This document shows, in pieces, positions 7,555 to 16,558 of a DNA stretch of 64,000 nt. Position numbers and translations under genes: made by a program. Source of the stretch: Variovorax paradoxus (lineage in GTDB: Bacteria; Pseudomonadota; Gammaproteobacteria; Burkholderiales; Burkholderiaceae_C); assembly GCF_030811855.1 (NCBI RefSeq), contig NZ_JAUSRN010000014.1:62001-126000 (forward strand), written 5' to 3'. The notes beneath the pieces were generated by a model. The model was not told where the DNA came from. It saw only the letters and a program-made list of their open reading frames with translations, and made no database searches. Within the stretch, counting starts at the first letter, position 1. Each line of letters begins with the position of its first letter.

Positions 7555-9195
7555 TCAGAGCGGCTGCGCGCGCTCGATGATCGAATCGAAATGGGTGCCC
7601 GCACCCAGTGTGCCAAAGGCGTTGCCCCAGTCGCCGCCCAGGCGCGATGCGCAGAAGGCATCGACCACGGCCGGCGGTGCGGTTTGCGCGAGTAGCGAAG
7701 CCTGCACCGCCAGCGCCACGTCCTGCGCAAGGCGGCGTGCCTCGGCCTGCGAGGCCATGGCCTCGATGCGCGCCGGCAGCGCGTCAGCCAGCCGGTCGAG
7801 CGCGGCATGGTGTCCGCGCGCCGGCGCCAGTTCCGCGGCGAGCGCGGCAACCGCATCGCCCTTGCGCAATCCGCGCAACAGGTCGAGCGCCATGATGTTG
7901 CCGGCGCCCTCCCAGATCGAATTGAGCGGCATCTCGCGGTAGATGCGCGCCATGATGCCTTCGCCGCCCTCTTCCACATAGCCGTTGCCGCCCAGGCATT
8001 CCATGGCTTCCTGCGCAAAGTGACTGCCGCGCTTACAGATCCAGAACTTGGCGACCGGCGTGAGCAACCGGGCCATGAGCCGCTCGTGCGCGTCGTCCGG
8101 GTGGTCGAAGGCGCGCGCGAGGCGGATGGCCAGCGCCGTGGCGGCTTCGCTTTCGAGCGCGAGGTCAGCCAGCACGTTCTTCATGAGCGGCTGCTCGATC
8201 AACGGCTTGCCGAAGGCACTGCGCTGGCTGGCGTGATTGAGCGCAATGCTCAATGCCTGCCGCATCAGGCCGCTGGTGCCCAGCGCGCAGTCGAGCCGGG
8301 TCATGGTGCCCATTTCGAGGATCTGCGGAATGCCGCGCCCTTCTTCGCCCACGAGCCATGCGCTGGCAGCGTGGAACTCGACCTCGGAACTGGCGTTGGC
8401 CTTGTTGCCGAGCTTGTCCTTCAGGCGCTGAATGTGAATGGCATTGCGGCTACCGTCAGGCAGCACGCGGGGCAGGAAGAAGCAGCTCAGCCCGGCCGGC
8501 GCCTGCGCCAGCACCAGGAAGGCATCACACATCGGCGCCGAGAAGAACCACTTGTGGCCGGTGATGGCATAACGCTCGCCCCAGTCGTCGCAGCCGTCGC
8601 GCGCGGCTTGCGTGGTGTTGGCCCGCACGTCGGAGCCGCCCTGCTTTTCGGTCATGCCCATGCCCATGGTCACACCGGGCTTCTCCTTGACGAAGGCAAG
8701 CGACGGGTCGTACCAAAGGCTCCCGAGCTTGGGGCCCCAATCGGGGTATACCGCGGTATTGCCGCGCAGCGCCGGCGTGGCCGCGTAGGTCATCGAGATG
8801 GGGCAAAGGATCGACGGCTCCAGCTCGGTGAAGAGCATGAAGCCGGCGGCACGCTCGACGTGCGGCGAGGCAGAGATGGCGGTCCAGGGCGTGCCGTGCA
8901 AGCCCGCACCTACCGCGGCCGCCATCAAGAGGTGATAGCTCGGATGAAACTCCACCTCGTCGATGCGTCGCCCGAAGCGGTCGTGCGTGTGCAGCTCTGG
9001 CATGTGGGTGTTGGCGAGCCGCGCGTGCGCTTGCATCTCTGCCGAGCCCAGGGTGACCCCGAGCTCCTGCAGCTGCGCCACGTGCAGCTGAGGTGCGTTG
9101 AACTTCAGCGCATCGCGCAGGGGCCGGTTGGTTTCGAAGAGGTTGTAGTCCACCAGCGGCTCGGGCTGGTTGAAGACCTCGTGCGTCGAATTCAT
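7555..9195 (-). CDS. aidB: AidB-like acyl-CoA dehydrogenase family flavoprotein
   Basis: A 546-residue FAD protein that follows the AidB layout rather than the ~380-residue acyl-CoA dehydrogenase layout. It opens THEVFNQPEPLVDYNLFETN and has FHPSYHLLM, GMGMTEKQGGSDV (about residues 178-190), GHKWFFSAP and RLKDKLGNKANAS. The start at 9195 is supported by GGAGGT seven bases upstream. In E. coli AidB binds DNA and is linked to alkylation resistance, with weak isovaleryl-CoA dehydrogenase activity. Here it sits among beta-oxidation genes with no ada or alkA nearby, so a catabolic dehydrogenase role is equally possible. Confidence 0.85.
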   Translation of the reverse strand: MNSTHEVFNQPEPLVDYNLFETNRPLRDALKFNAPQLHVAQLQELGVTLGSAEMQAHARLANTHMPELHTHDRFGRRIDEVEFHPSYHLLMAAAVGAGLHGTPWTAISASPHVERAAGFMLFTELEPSILCPISMTYAATPALRGNTAVYPDWGPKLGSLWYDPSLAFVKEKPGVTMGMGMTEKQGGSDVRANTTQAARDGCDDWGERYAITGHKWFFSAPMCDAFLVLAQAPAGLSCFFLPRVLPDGSRNAIHIQRLKDKLGNKANASSEVEFHAASAWLVGEEGRGIPQILEMGTMTRLDCALGTSGLMRQALSIALNHASQRSAFGKPLIEQPLMKNVLADLALESEAATALAIRLARAFDHPDDAHERLMARLLTPVAKFWICKRGSHFAQEAMECLGGNGYVEEGGEGIMARIYREMPLNSIWEGAGNIMALDLLRGLRKGDAVAALAAELAPARGHHAALDRLADALPARIEAMASQAEARRLAQDVALAVQASLLAQTAPPAVVDAFCASRLGGDWGNAFGTLGAGTHFDSIIERAQPL

Positions 9196-9290
9196 TCGAA
9201 TACCTCCGTGCTTCGCACCTCGGTGCACGCTTGCTTGGGACGGCCCGGCCCGGCGCGCATGACCGGCCTTCTTGCCGTACGTTCAGTTCA

Positions 9291-10307
9291 TCAGATCAGC
9301 TTGACGAGTTGCTTGCCGAAATTCTTGCCCTTGAGCAAACCCAGGAAGGCCTCAGGGGCGGATTCGATGCCCTGCGCAACCGATTCTCGCGGCTTGAGCT
9401 TGCCGGTGCCCACCAGTGCGCCGAGTTCGGTCAGCGCCTCGGGCCACACTTCCATGTGCTCGCTGACGATGAAACCTTCGATCTTCATGCGGTTAATCAG
9501 GATCAGCGCCGGGTTCGCAAGCGGCAGCGGCTGGCCGTCGTAGCCCGCGATCATCCCGCACAGCGCCACGCGCGAGAAGGCGTTGGCGCGCAGCAGCACG
9601 GCGTCGAAGATGTAGCCGCCGACGTTCTCGAAGTAGCCGTCGATGCCATTCGGACAGGCTTCCTTGAGCGCGGCGCTCATGCTCTTCACGTCGGGATGCT
9701 GGCGGTAGTCGATGCAGGCGTCGAAGCCGAGTTCTTCGGTCACGTACTTGCACTTGTCCGGGCCGCCCGCGATGCCCACCACGCGGCAGCCGCGCGCCTT
9801 GGCCAGTGCGCCGAAGGCGCTGCCGACGGCGCCGCTGGCGGCCGTGACGACCATCGTCTCGCCGGCCTTGGGTGCAATGATCTTTACCAGGCCGTACCAG
9901 GCGGTGACGCCCGGCATGCCGACCGCGCCGAGGTAGTGCGAGAGCGGCACGTGCGTGGTGTCGACCTTCTTCAGCGCGCCGGGCTGCGAGGCATCGACGA
10001 CGCTGTATTGCTGCCAGCCGCCGAAGCCCACCACCTTGTCACCGGGGGCGAACTTGGGGTGCTTGCTTTCGACCACTTCGCCGGCCGTGCCGCCCTGCAT
10101 CACCTGGCCGAGCGGTTGCGGTTGCGCATAGCTCTTCGAATCGTTCATGCGGCCGCGCATGTACGGGTCGAGGCTCATGAAGTGGTGGCGCACCAGCACC
10201 TGGTTGTCGGCCAGCGCGGGCGTCTCGGCGGTTACCAGCTTGAAGTTGCTGGCAACGGCCTCGCCATCGGGGCGGTTGTCGAGGTGGATCTGTTTGTTGG
10301 TAGGCAT
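9291..10307 (-). CDS. NADP-dependent medium-chain dehydrogenase/reductase (MDR family, CurA/LTB4DH-like)
   Basis: A 338-residue zinc-independent MDR enzyme. The N-terminus MPTNKQIHLDNRPDGEA, the GMPGVTAWYGL segment and the Rossmann motif AASGAVGSAFGALAKARG (about residues 155-172) match the leukotriene-B4/curcumin reductase group, which reduces alpha,beta-unsaturated ketones or aldehydes with NADPH. The catalytic zinc cysteines of true alcohol dehydrogenases are absent. It lies 22 bp downstream of the thioesterase gene and reads in the same direction, so it is likely co-transcribed. Reduction of an enoyl intermediate is inference. Confidence 0.88.
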   Translation of the reverse strand: MPTNKQIHLDNRPDGEAVASNFKLVTAETPALADNQVLVRHHFMSLDPYMRGRMNDSKSYAQPQPLGQVMQGGTAGEVVESKHPKFAPGDKVVGFGGWQQYSVVDASQPGALKKVDTTHVPLSHYLGAVGMPGVTAWYGLVKIIAPKAGETMVVTAASGAVGSAFGALAKARGCRVVGIAGGPDKCKYVTEELGFDACIDYRQHPDVKSMSAALKEACPNGIDGYFENVGGYIFDAVLLRANAFSRVALCGMIAGYDGQPLPLANPALILINRMKIEGFIVSEHMEVWPEALTELGALVGTGKLKPRESVAQGIESAPEAFLGLLKGKNFGKQLVKLI

Positions 10308-10329
10308 CAGTGTCTCCGGGGAAATGCAA

Positions 10330-10791
10330 TTAATCGGTGGAAGGCGGACGCATCGCGTTCGCGCTGGCAGGGCCCGTGGGCAGGCGGCGCTTCACGTACT
10401 TGAAGGTGCCGGTGGCATGCGCGCACACGCGGTTCAGCTCGTCGTAGATCTTGGCTTCGGTGAAGGCTAGCGTCGCACTGCGGTGGATGAGCGTGCCGCG
10501 TGCGTGCAGCGGGCCCACTGAGGGCTGCATGAAGCTGGTCTTCATCTCGATGGTGACCACGCCCATCTCGGGTGCCACGCTGCGCGCGGCAGCTGCCATG
10601 GTGATGTCGAGCAGCGTCATGCAGGCGCCGCCGTGCGTTACGTCGAAGGTGTTCAGGTGCTCGGGCTTGGCGGTGTAGAGGATCTCGGACTCGCCGCCTT
10701 CGAACTTGGTGAGCTCGAAACCCAGATGGCGCGCAAACGGGATCTGGCTCGTGTACGAGCGGATGTTGATGTCGGTGGAATCTTCTGCCAT
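10330..10791 (-). CDS. PaaI-type hotdog-fold thioesterase
   Basis: A 153-residue single hotdog domain. The segment HGGACMTLLDITMAAAARSV is the PaaI-type active-site helix with its Asp. MGVVTIEMKTSFMQPS forms the paired central strand. Such enzymes hydrolyse acyl- or aryl-CoA thioesters and often release CoA trapped in dead-end intermediates. The ATG at 10791 is five bases before the SDR stop; an upstream in-frame start at 10806 would overlap that gene. Its place between an SDR and an MDR in a CoA-dependent locus fits an editing or CoA-recycling role. Confidence 0.85.
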   Translation of the reverse strand: MAEDSTDINIRSYTSQIPFARHLGFELTKFEGGESEILYTAKPEHLNTFDVTHGGACMTLLDITMAAAARSVAPEMGVVTIEMKTSFMQPSVGPLHARGTLIHRSATLAFTEAKIYDELNRVCAHATGTFKYVKRRLPTGPASANAMRPPSTD

Positions 10792-10795
10792 TTTT

Positions 10796-11590
10796 TCAGG
10801 CACCAAGGACCACGCTCACGCCGCCGTCTACGGCCAGCCACTGGCCGGTGATGTGCTTGCCGGCATCGCTGGCGTACAGCAGCGTGATGCCCTTCAGGTC
10901 TTCCTCGTCGCCCAGGCGGCCGAGCGGCGCGTGCGAAGCCATTTTTTCTTCGCCCAGCGACTTGATCAGGCCGGCGGCCATCTTCGTCATGAAGAATCCT
11001 GGGCAAATCGCGTTCACGTTGATGTTGTAGCGGCCCCATTCGGCGGCGAGCGTACGCGTGAAGCCGATCACCGCCGTCTTCGAGGTGTTGTAGGCCAACG
11101 TCTGCATCTCGGGCGGATTGCCGTTGAGGCCGGCGATCGAGGCGATGTTGATGATGCGGCCGGTCTTCTTGGGAATCATGTAGCCATTGGCGACGTGCTG
11201 CGACAGGATGAAGTAGCCGCGCACGTTGAGATTCATCACCTTGTCCCAAGCCTCGACGGGATGGCTCTCGGCTGGGGCACCCCAGCTGGCGCCCGCGTTG
11301 TTGACGAGGATGTCGATCGCGCCCATGCGCTGCAGCGTCTCGTCGGCCAGGCGGCGCGTGTCTTCTTCCTTCGAGCAGTCGGCCGCAATCCAGCGCGCGT
11401 CGATGCCGGCGGATTGCAGCTCGGCCGCGGCCTGCTCCAGGTCCTCGGCCTTGCGCGAACTCAGCATGATCTTCGCGCCGGCTTCTCCCAGCGAATGCGC
11501 CATTTGCAGGCCCAGGCCGCGCGAGCCGCCGGTAATGAGGGCGGTCTTGCCGGTAAGGTCGAAGAGTTGCTTGGTGGTGCGAGGGGTCAT
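10796..11590 (-). CDS. SDR-family oxidoreductase (FabG-like)
   Basis: A 264-residue classical SDR with TGGSRGLG for the cofactor loop (about residues 19-26), VNNAG, NIASIAG, the catalytic YNTSK, and NVNAICPGFFMTKM after it. This is the 3-ketoacyl-ACP/CoA-reductase-like layout. GGAG lies upstream of the ATG at 11590; the frame stays open upstream but that extension is out of register with the DUF2252 gene and is not coding. It is coupled closely to the thioesterase gene. A 3-hydroxyacyl-CoA or related alcohol dehydrogenase role is plausible but unproven. Confidence 0.88.
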   Translation of the reverse strand: MTPRTTKQLFDLTGKTALITGGSRGLGLQMAHSLGEAGAKIMLSSRKAEDLEQAAAELQSAGIDARWIAADCSKEEDTRRLADETLQRMGAIDILVNNAGASWGAPAESHPVEAWDKVMNLNVRGYFILSQHVANGYMIPKKTGRIINIASIAGLNGNPPEMQTLAYNTSKTAVIGFTRTLAAEWGRYNINVNAICPGFFMTKMAAGLIKSLGEEKMASHAPLGRLGDEEDLKGITLLYASDAGKHITGQWLAVDGGVSVVLGA

Positions 11591-11643
11591 GTCTGTTGTC
11601 TCCGGAACATGTGAAAGAGGGATTCGTGGCCTGCCTGCCGCCG

Positions 11644-13041
11644 CTACGAAGCGTCGCCGACGGCCTTGACGGCGGCGAGCTTGCCCGACGCCACTGCTTT
11701 TTTCAGCTGGCGCCAGTCGGCCTGATTGACGTCGGCATAGGCCTCGGCAAAGTCCGCGAGCGCGGTGTTGAATGTCTTGGAGCGCCCGAGGTAACCGGCA
11801 ATGGCCCAGGCGTCGCCGCCCTTGGCATGCGCACGCGCCAGGCTGTAGCCGCAGGCCTCGGCAAACTCGACGAGATCGACCGGCTTGAAGTCTTCGAGCT
11901 TGTAGGAAGCTTTCATGTCGCGCAGCTGGCGCACATAAAAACCGCGTCCGCCGGATTCCTCGGCCCAGCCGAGGAAAACGTCGCTGGCGGCTTGCGCCAG
12001 CCGCTGCCCCTGCACCACGCGCTGGCCGGGAGAGTTCGGTTGCGGCGCCGAGCCCAGATGGGCTTCCAACACCGATTCGCCGGCTTCCTTGCATTGCAGG
12101 AACAGGGGATGGGCCTGGTCGGCCACCAGCAGCAACAGGAAGCAACGCCGGCCCACCGAGCCGACGCCAGGCGTCAGAACCGCCACGTCGTGCAGCTCAT
12201 AGCGATCGAACAGCCGCTGGCGTTCGGGTGGAAGGCTGGCGCGGTACTGCGCCAGGAACGCCGGCAATCCGGAGCGAAAGCGGCCGATCTCCCGTGCGGT
12301 GGCCTTGGCGTCGTGATAGACGAACGGCGGACGGTCGCGCACCATCAGGCGGCCCTCAACCATCTCCGTCGCCTCTTCGGCAAACACGCGCGAGGTGCTG
12401 CGCCGGGCCTTCTTGATGACTGAGAGCTCGGTCGCATCCTCGGCGCCGAGTTTCAGCAGCGTTTGAGACGTGAGGCGCGCGTACCAGGCCTCCAGCGTGT
12501 CCATGCGCGCAAAGCGGCGCATGCGGTCACGGTACGCCTCGGCGAGTTGCCGGACCGCGTCGCGCCCGGTGCGCGGCTTGAAGCCCAGATCGCGCGCGGC
12601 CACGACAAACGAGGTGGCGAGCCGGCGCACATCCCAGTCGAAAGGACCCTGCAGGGTTTCGTCGAAGTCGTTGATGTCGAAGACCAGCGAGCGCTCGGGG
12701 CTGGCGAAGAAGCCGAAGTTCGCGAGGTGCGCATCGCCGCACAGCTGCGTCGCGATGCCGCTGTGCGGCAACCTGGCCAGGTCGTTCGCCATCAGGCTGG
12801 CGGCACCGCGGTAGAAGGTGAACGGCGTGGCCAGCATGCGGCCATGGCGGACCGGCACCAGTTCGGGCACCCGGCCGCGGTTGGACGCCTTCAACCAGCC
12901 GAGCGGGCTGCGGCCTGCCGCATCTGGCTTGGGCGCCTGTGCCCACAGGCCGAGCGGAAAGTGCGCACGCTGTGCGCGCCCGAACGCCCGCCGATCGGCC
13001 GGAGTGGCCTTGGCGTCGGGCGCACGGAGTTCAGATTTCAT
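11644..13041 (-). CDS. DUF2252 family protein (kinase-like fold suspected)
   Basis: A 465-residue DUF2252 protein. The N-terminal part has HGRMLATPFTFYRGAASLMA. The most striking segment is CGDAHLANFGFF followed about 10 residues later by DINDFDET. A GDxHxxNF then D-D layout is what aminoglycoside-phosphotransferase-like kinases use for catalysis and Mg binding. That relation is inference; no function is established for the family that I can state. The ATG at 13041 is preferred over the GTG at 13050. It lies within the lipid-type block but need not be part of the pathway. Confidence 0.8.
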   Translation of the reverse strand: MKSELRAPDAKATPADRRAFGRAQRAHFPLGLWAQAPKPDAAGRSPLGWLKASNRGRVPELVPVRHGRMLATPFTFYRGAASLMANDLARLPHSGIATQLCGDAHLANFGFFASPERSLVFDINDFDETLQGPFDWDVRRLATSFVVAARDLGFKPRTGRDAVRQLAEAYRDRMRRFARMDTLEAWYARLTSQTLLKLGAEDATELSVIKKARRSTSRVFAEEATEMVEGRLMVRDRPPFVYHDAKATAREIGRFRSGLPAFLAQYRASLPPERQRLFDRYELHDVAVLTPGVGSVGRRCFLLLLVADQAHPLFLQCKEAGESVLEAHLGSAPQPNSPGQRVVQGQRLAQAASDVFLGWAEESGGRGFYVRQLRDMKASYKLEDFKPVDLVEFAEACGYSLARAHAKGGDAWAIAGYLGRSKTFNTALADFAEAYADVNQADWRQLKKAVASGKLAAVKAVGDAS

Positions 13042-13107
13042 AGTCCGCACTTTGGCGCGATTTGCGCACTGCGCCGATGTTCCGAACTCAGCATGGTCCC
13101 GCCTTCC

Positions 13108-13344
13108 TTATTTGTCATTGAGGCGCGAACGCACGTAGATGAGCACGAAGCCCACGAGGGCGATCACGCCGCCCGGCACGGCCATCGACCAGCCGATCGC
13201 CGGCTCGGTGCGGCCCGTGGCAATGCCGAGGATCACGAGAAACAGGCCGCCGTAGATCAGGATCCAGATCCACTTCTCGAGCCGGGCGTGCGGCTTCGGG
13301 GGCTTGATGGGGTTGGGGGTGTTGTTGGGAGCGGCGTTGGCCAT
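13108..13344 (-). CDS. Small two-helix membrane protein, unknown function
   Basis: A 78-residue protein with a short Pro/Asn-rich N-terminus (NNTPNPIKPPKPHAR) and two hydrophobic segments (about residues 26-46 and 50-70), ending with a positively charged tail (YVRSRLNDK). The ATG follows the acyl-CoA dehydrogenase stop by two bases, so translation is probably coupled. I do not recognise the family. The close spacing argues that it is a real gene and co-expressed with the dehydrogenase. Confidence 0.72.
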   Translation of the reverse strand: MANAAPNNTPNPIKPPKPHARLEKWIWILIYGGLFLVILGIATGRTEPAIGWSMAVPGGVIALVGFVLIYVRSRLNDK

Positions 13345-13346
13345 TG

Positions 13347-15203
13347 TCAAAAGGCGTCCTCGGGCAATGCTGTGCAGGTGGGGTCGCGGCTCTCGACCAC
13401 GTTGAGCCAGGCGCCGATTTTCGGCAGCTCGTAGTGGAAGAAGTAGTCCGTGGCGCCAATCTTGCCAGCTGTTACCGCCCTCGCCTTTTCTGCGTCGATT
13501 TCCAGCGCGCGCCGCGCCACGTCCAGCCAGATCCAGGCCAGCACGGTATGGCCGAATGCCTGCATGTAGGGCACGGCGTTGGCGAGCGCGTCGGCCGGGT
13601 CGCCGGTGGACCAGGCGGCCTCGGTGGCCCTGCCGATGCGTTGTAGCGCGGCGCCCAACGCCTTTGCGTGGGCCGCGAGCGCGGGCACCTTGGTTGCGCG
13701 GCCGATGGTGTCGGTGATGCGGCCGGCCAGCAATTGCAGGCCCCGGCCTTTTTCCATCAGCACCTTGCGGCCCAGCAGGTCGGCGGCCTGAATGCCGTGG
13801 GTGCCCTCGTGGATCATATTCAGGCGGTTGTCGCGCCAATACTGCTCCACCGGAAAGTCGCGCGTGTAGCCGTAGCCGCCATGCACCTGGATGGCCAGCG
13901 AATTGGCTTCCAGGCACCACTCGCTGGGCCAGCTTTTGGCAATGGGCGTGAGCACCTCGAGCAGCAGGCGCGCGTCGTCCGCAGCCTCTGCACCGCCGGT
14001 CTTCTGCTCGTCGACCAGCCGGGCGCAGTACAGCTCCAGCGCCAGCGCGCCTTCGCAGTACGCCTTTTGCGCGAGCAGCATGCGCCGCACGTCGGCGTGC
14101 TCGATGATGCGCACCTGCGGGCTGGCCGAGTCCTTCACGACCTGGCTGCCGGCGCCCGCCTCGGGCTTCTTCACGAGCCGGCCCTGCGGCCGGGTCTTTG
14201 CGTAGTCGAGCGAGGCGTAGTAGCCGGCCATGCCCAGCATGGTGGCGGCCGTGCCGACGCCGATGCGCGCCTCGTTCATCATGTGGAACATGCAGTGCAG
14301 GCCCTTGCCGGGCTCTCCGACGAGGTAGCCCACCGCGCCCGCCTTGCCATCGACCGGGTACTTGCCCTCGCCGAAGTTCAGCAGCGTGTTGGTGGTGCCG
14401 CGCCAGCCGAGCTTGTGGTTCAGGCCCGCGAGGGCCACGTCGTTGCGCTCGCCGGTCAGTTCGCCTTCGGTGTTCACCATGCGCTTGGGCACGATGAAGA
14501 GCGAGATGCCGCGCGTGCCCGGCACCAGCTTGCCGTTGGCGTCAGGAATCTTGGCAAGCACGATGTGCACGATGTTCTCGGTAAGCTCGTGGTCGCCTGC
14601 CGAGATCCACATCTTGTTGCCCGTGAGCCGATAACGCGGCCCGAGCGGGTCGTTCTGGTAGTCGTCGCCGTCAGGCACCGCGCGCGTCGCCACGTCGCTC
14701 AGCGACGAACCGGCCTGCGGCTCCGACAGGCACATGGTGCCCGCCCAGCGGCCCGAAAACTCGTTCTTGGCGAACACTTCTTTCTGCATCTCGGTGCCGT
14801 GCACCATCAGCAGGTTGGCGTTGCCGCTGGTGAGCATGTTCGAGCCGATGCTCACCGAGGCCATCGCGAAGAAACCGTTGGCCGCGGCCTGCAGCGTGTA
14901 GGGCAGCTGCATGCCCCCGATGTCGTAGTCCTGCGCCGCGCTCATCATTCCCGATTCGACAAAAGCCTTGTGCGCATCGTGCGTGGCCTGCGGCAGGACG
15001 ATCTTCTCGCCATCGAAGTGCGGCTCCTGCGTATCGACGATGCGATTCGCCGGTGCGTACTTTTCGCGTGCGATGCGTTCGCAGGTGTCGAGCACCGCGT
15101 CGAAGGTCTCGCGGGAATGATCGGCAAAGCGCTCGCGCTGGTTCAGAGACTCGGCGTCGAGCCAGTCGTAGAGCAGGAAGTCGAGGGTGGGACGCAAGCT
15201 CAT
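13347..15203 (-). CDS. Acyl-CoA dehydrogenase, long C-terminal-domain type (DmdC/FadE-like)
   Basis: A 618-residue FAD-dependent acyl-CoA dehydrogenase of the long type. The N-terminal helix domain is followed by MCLSEPQAGSSLSDV and GNKMWISAGDHEL, the FAD/substrate-binding beta region. The C-terminal helical domain contains QVHGGYGYTRDFPVEQYWRD, with the expected flavin contacts, and then an extra C-terminal domain. This length and N-terminus match the 3-methylmercaptopropionyl-CoA dehydrogenase (DmdC)-related group common in Proteobacteria, which handles many short or branched acyl-CoAs. It performs the first beta-oxidation step and lies downstream of the thiolase and fadB genes on the same strand. 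Confidence 0.9.
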   Translation of the reverse strand: MSLRPTLDFLLYDWLDAESLNQRERFADHSRETFDAVLDTCERIAREKYAPANRIVDTQEPHFDGEKIVLPQATHDAHKAFVESGMMSAAQDYDIGGMQLPYTLQAAANGFFAMASVSIGSNMLTSGNANLLMVHGTEMQKEVFAKNEFSGRWAGTMCLSEPQAGSSLSDVATRAVPDGDDYQNDPLGPRYRLTGNKMWISAGDHELTENIVHIVLAKIPDANGKLVPGTRGISLFIVPKRMVNTEGELTGERNDVALAGLNHKLGWRGTTNTLLNFGEGKYPVDGKAGAVGYLVGEPGKGLHCMFHMMNEARIGVGTAATMLGMAGYYASLDYAKTRPQGRLVKKPEAGAGSQVVKDSASPQVRIIEHADVRRMLLAQKAYCEGALALELYCARLVDEQKTGGAEAADDARLLLEVLTPIAKSWPSEWCLEANSLAIQVHGGYGYTRDFPVEQYWRDNRLNMIHEGTHGIQAADLLGRKVLMEKGRGLQLLAGRITDTIGRATKVPALAAHAKALGAALQRIGRATEAAWSTGDPADALANAVPYMQAFGHTVLAWIWLDVARRALEIDAEKARAVTAGKIGATDYFFHYELPKIGAWLNVVESRDPTCTALPEDAF

Positions 15204-15240
15204 GATCGATCTCGGTGTGAATAGATGCGCGGGTTCTGCG

Positions 15241-15336
15241 CCAGGAACACCGCGGAACCGGCTTTGCCGGGCCGCTGGTGTTGCCCCCGGAAGGGGGTTG
15301 GCGAAGGCGACACGAACTGCGCCGCAGACTGGGGGA
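15241..15336. repeat. Interspersed palindromic repeat, copy 1
   Basis: This ~95-bp element contains GGAACACCGCGGAACCGGC, a short loop, then GCCGGGCCGCTGGTGTT, an imperfect hairpin. A second short stem, CCCCC-GGAA-GGGGG, comes next, and it ends CTGGGGGAG. It matches the element at 20297-20384. It lies just after the stop of the minus-strand thiolase gene (stop at 15340) and before the acyl-CoA dehydrogenase gene. It may stabilise or terminate the upstream message. Confidence 0.82.
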
Positions 15337-15339
15337 GAG

Positions 15340-16515
<1,176 letters not shown>

Positions 16516-16558
16516 GGTGAGGTCCTTTGAAGATGGAAGGGAAAGAGGGTTGTTGTCG

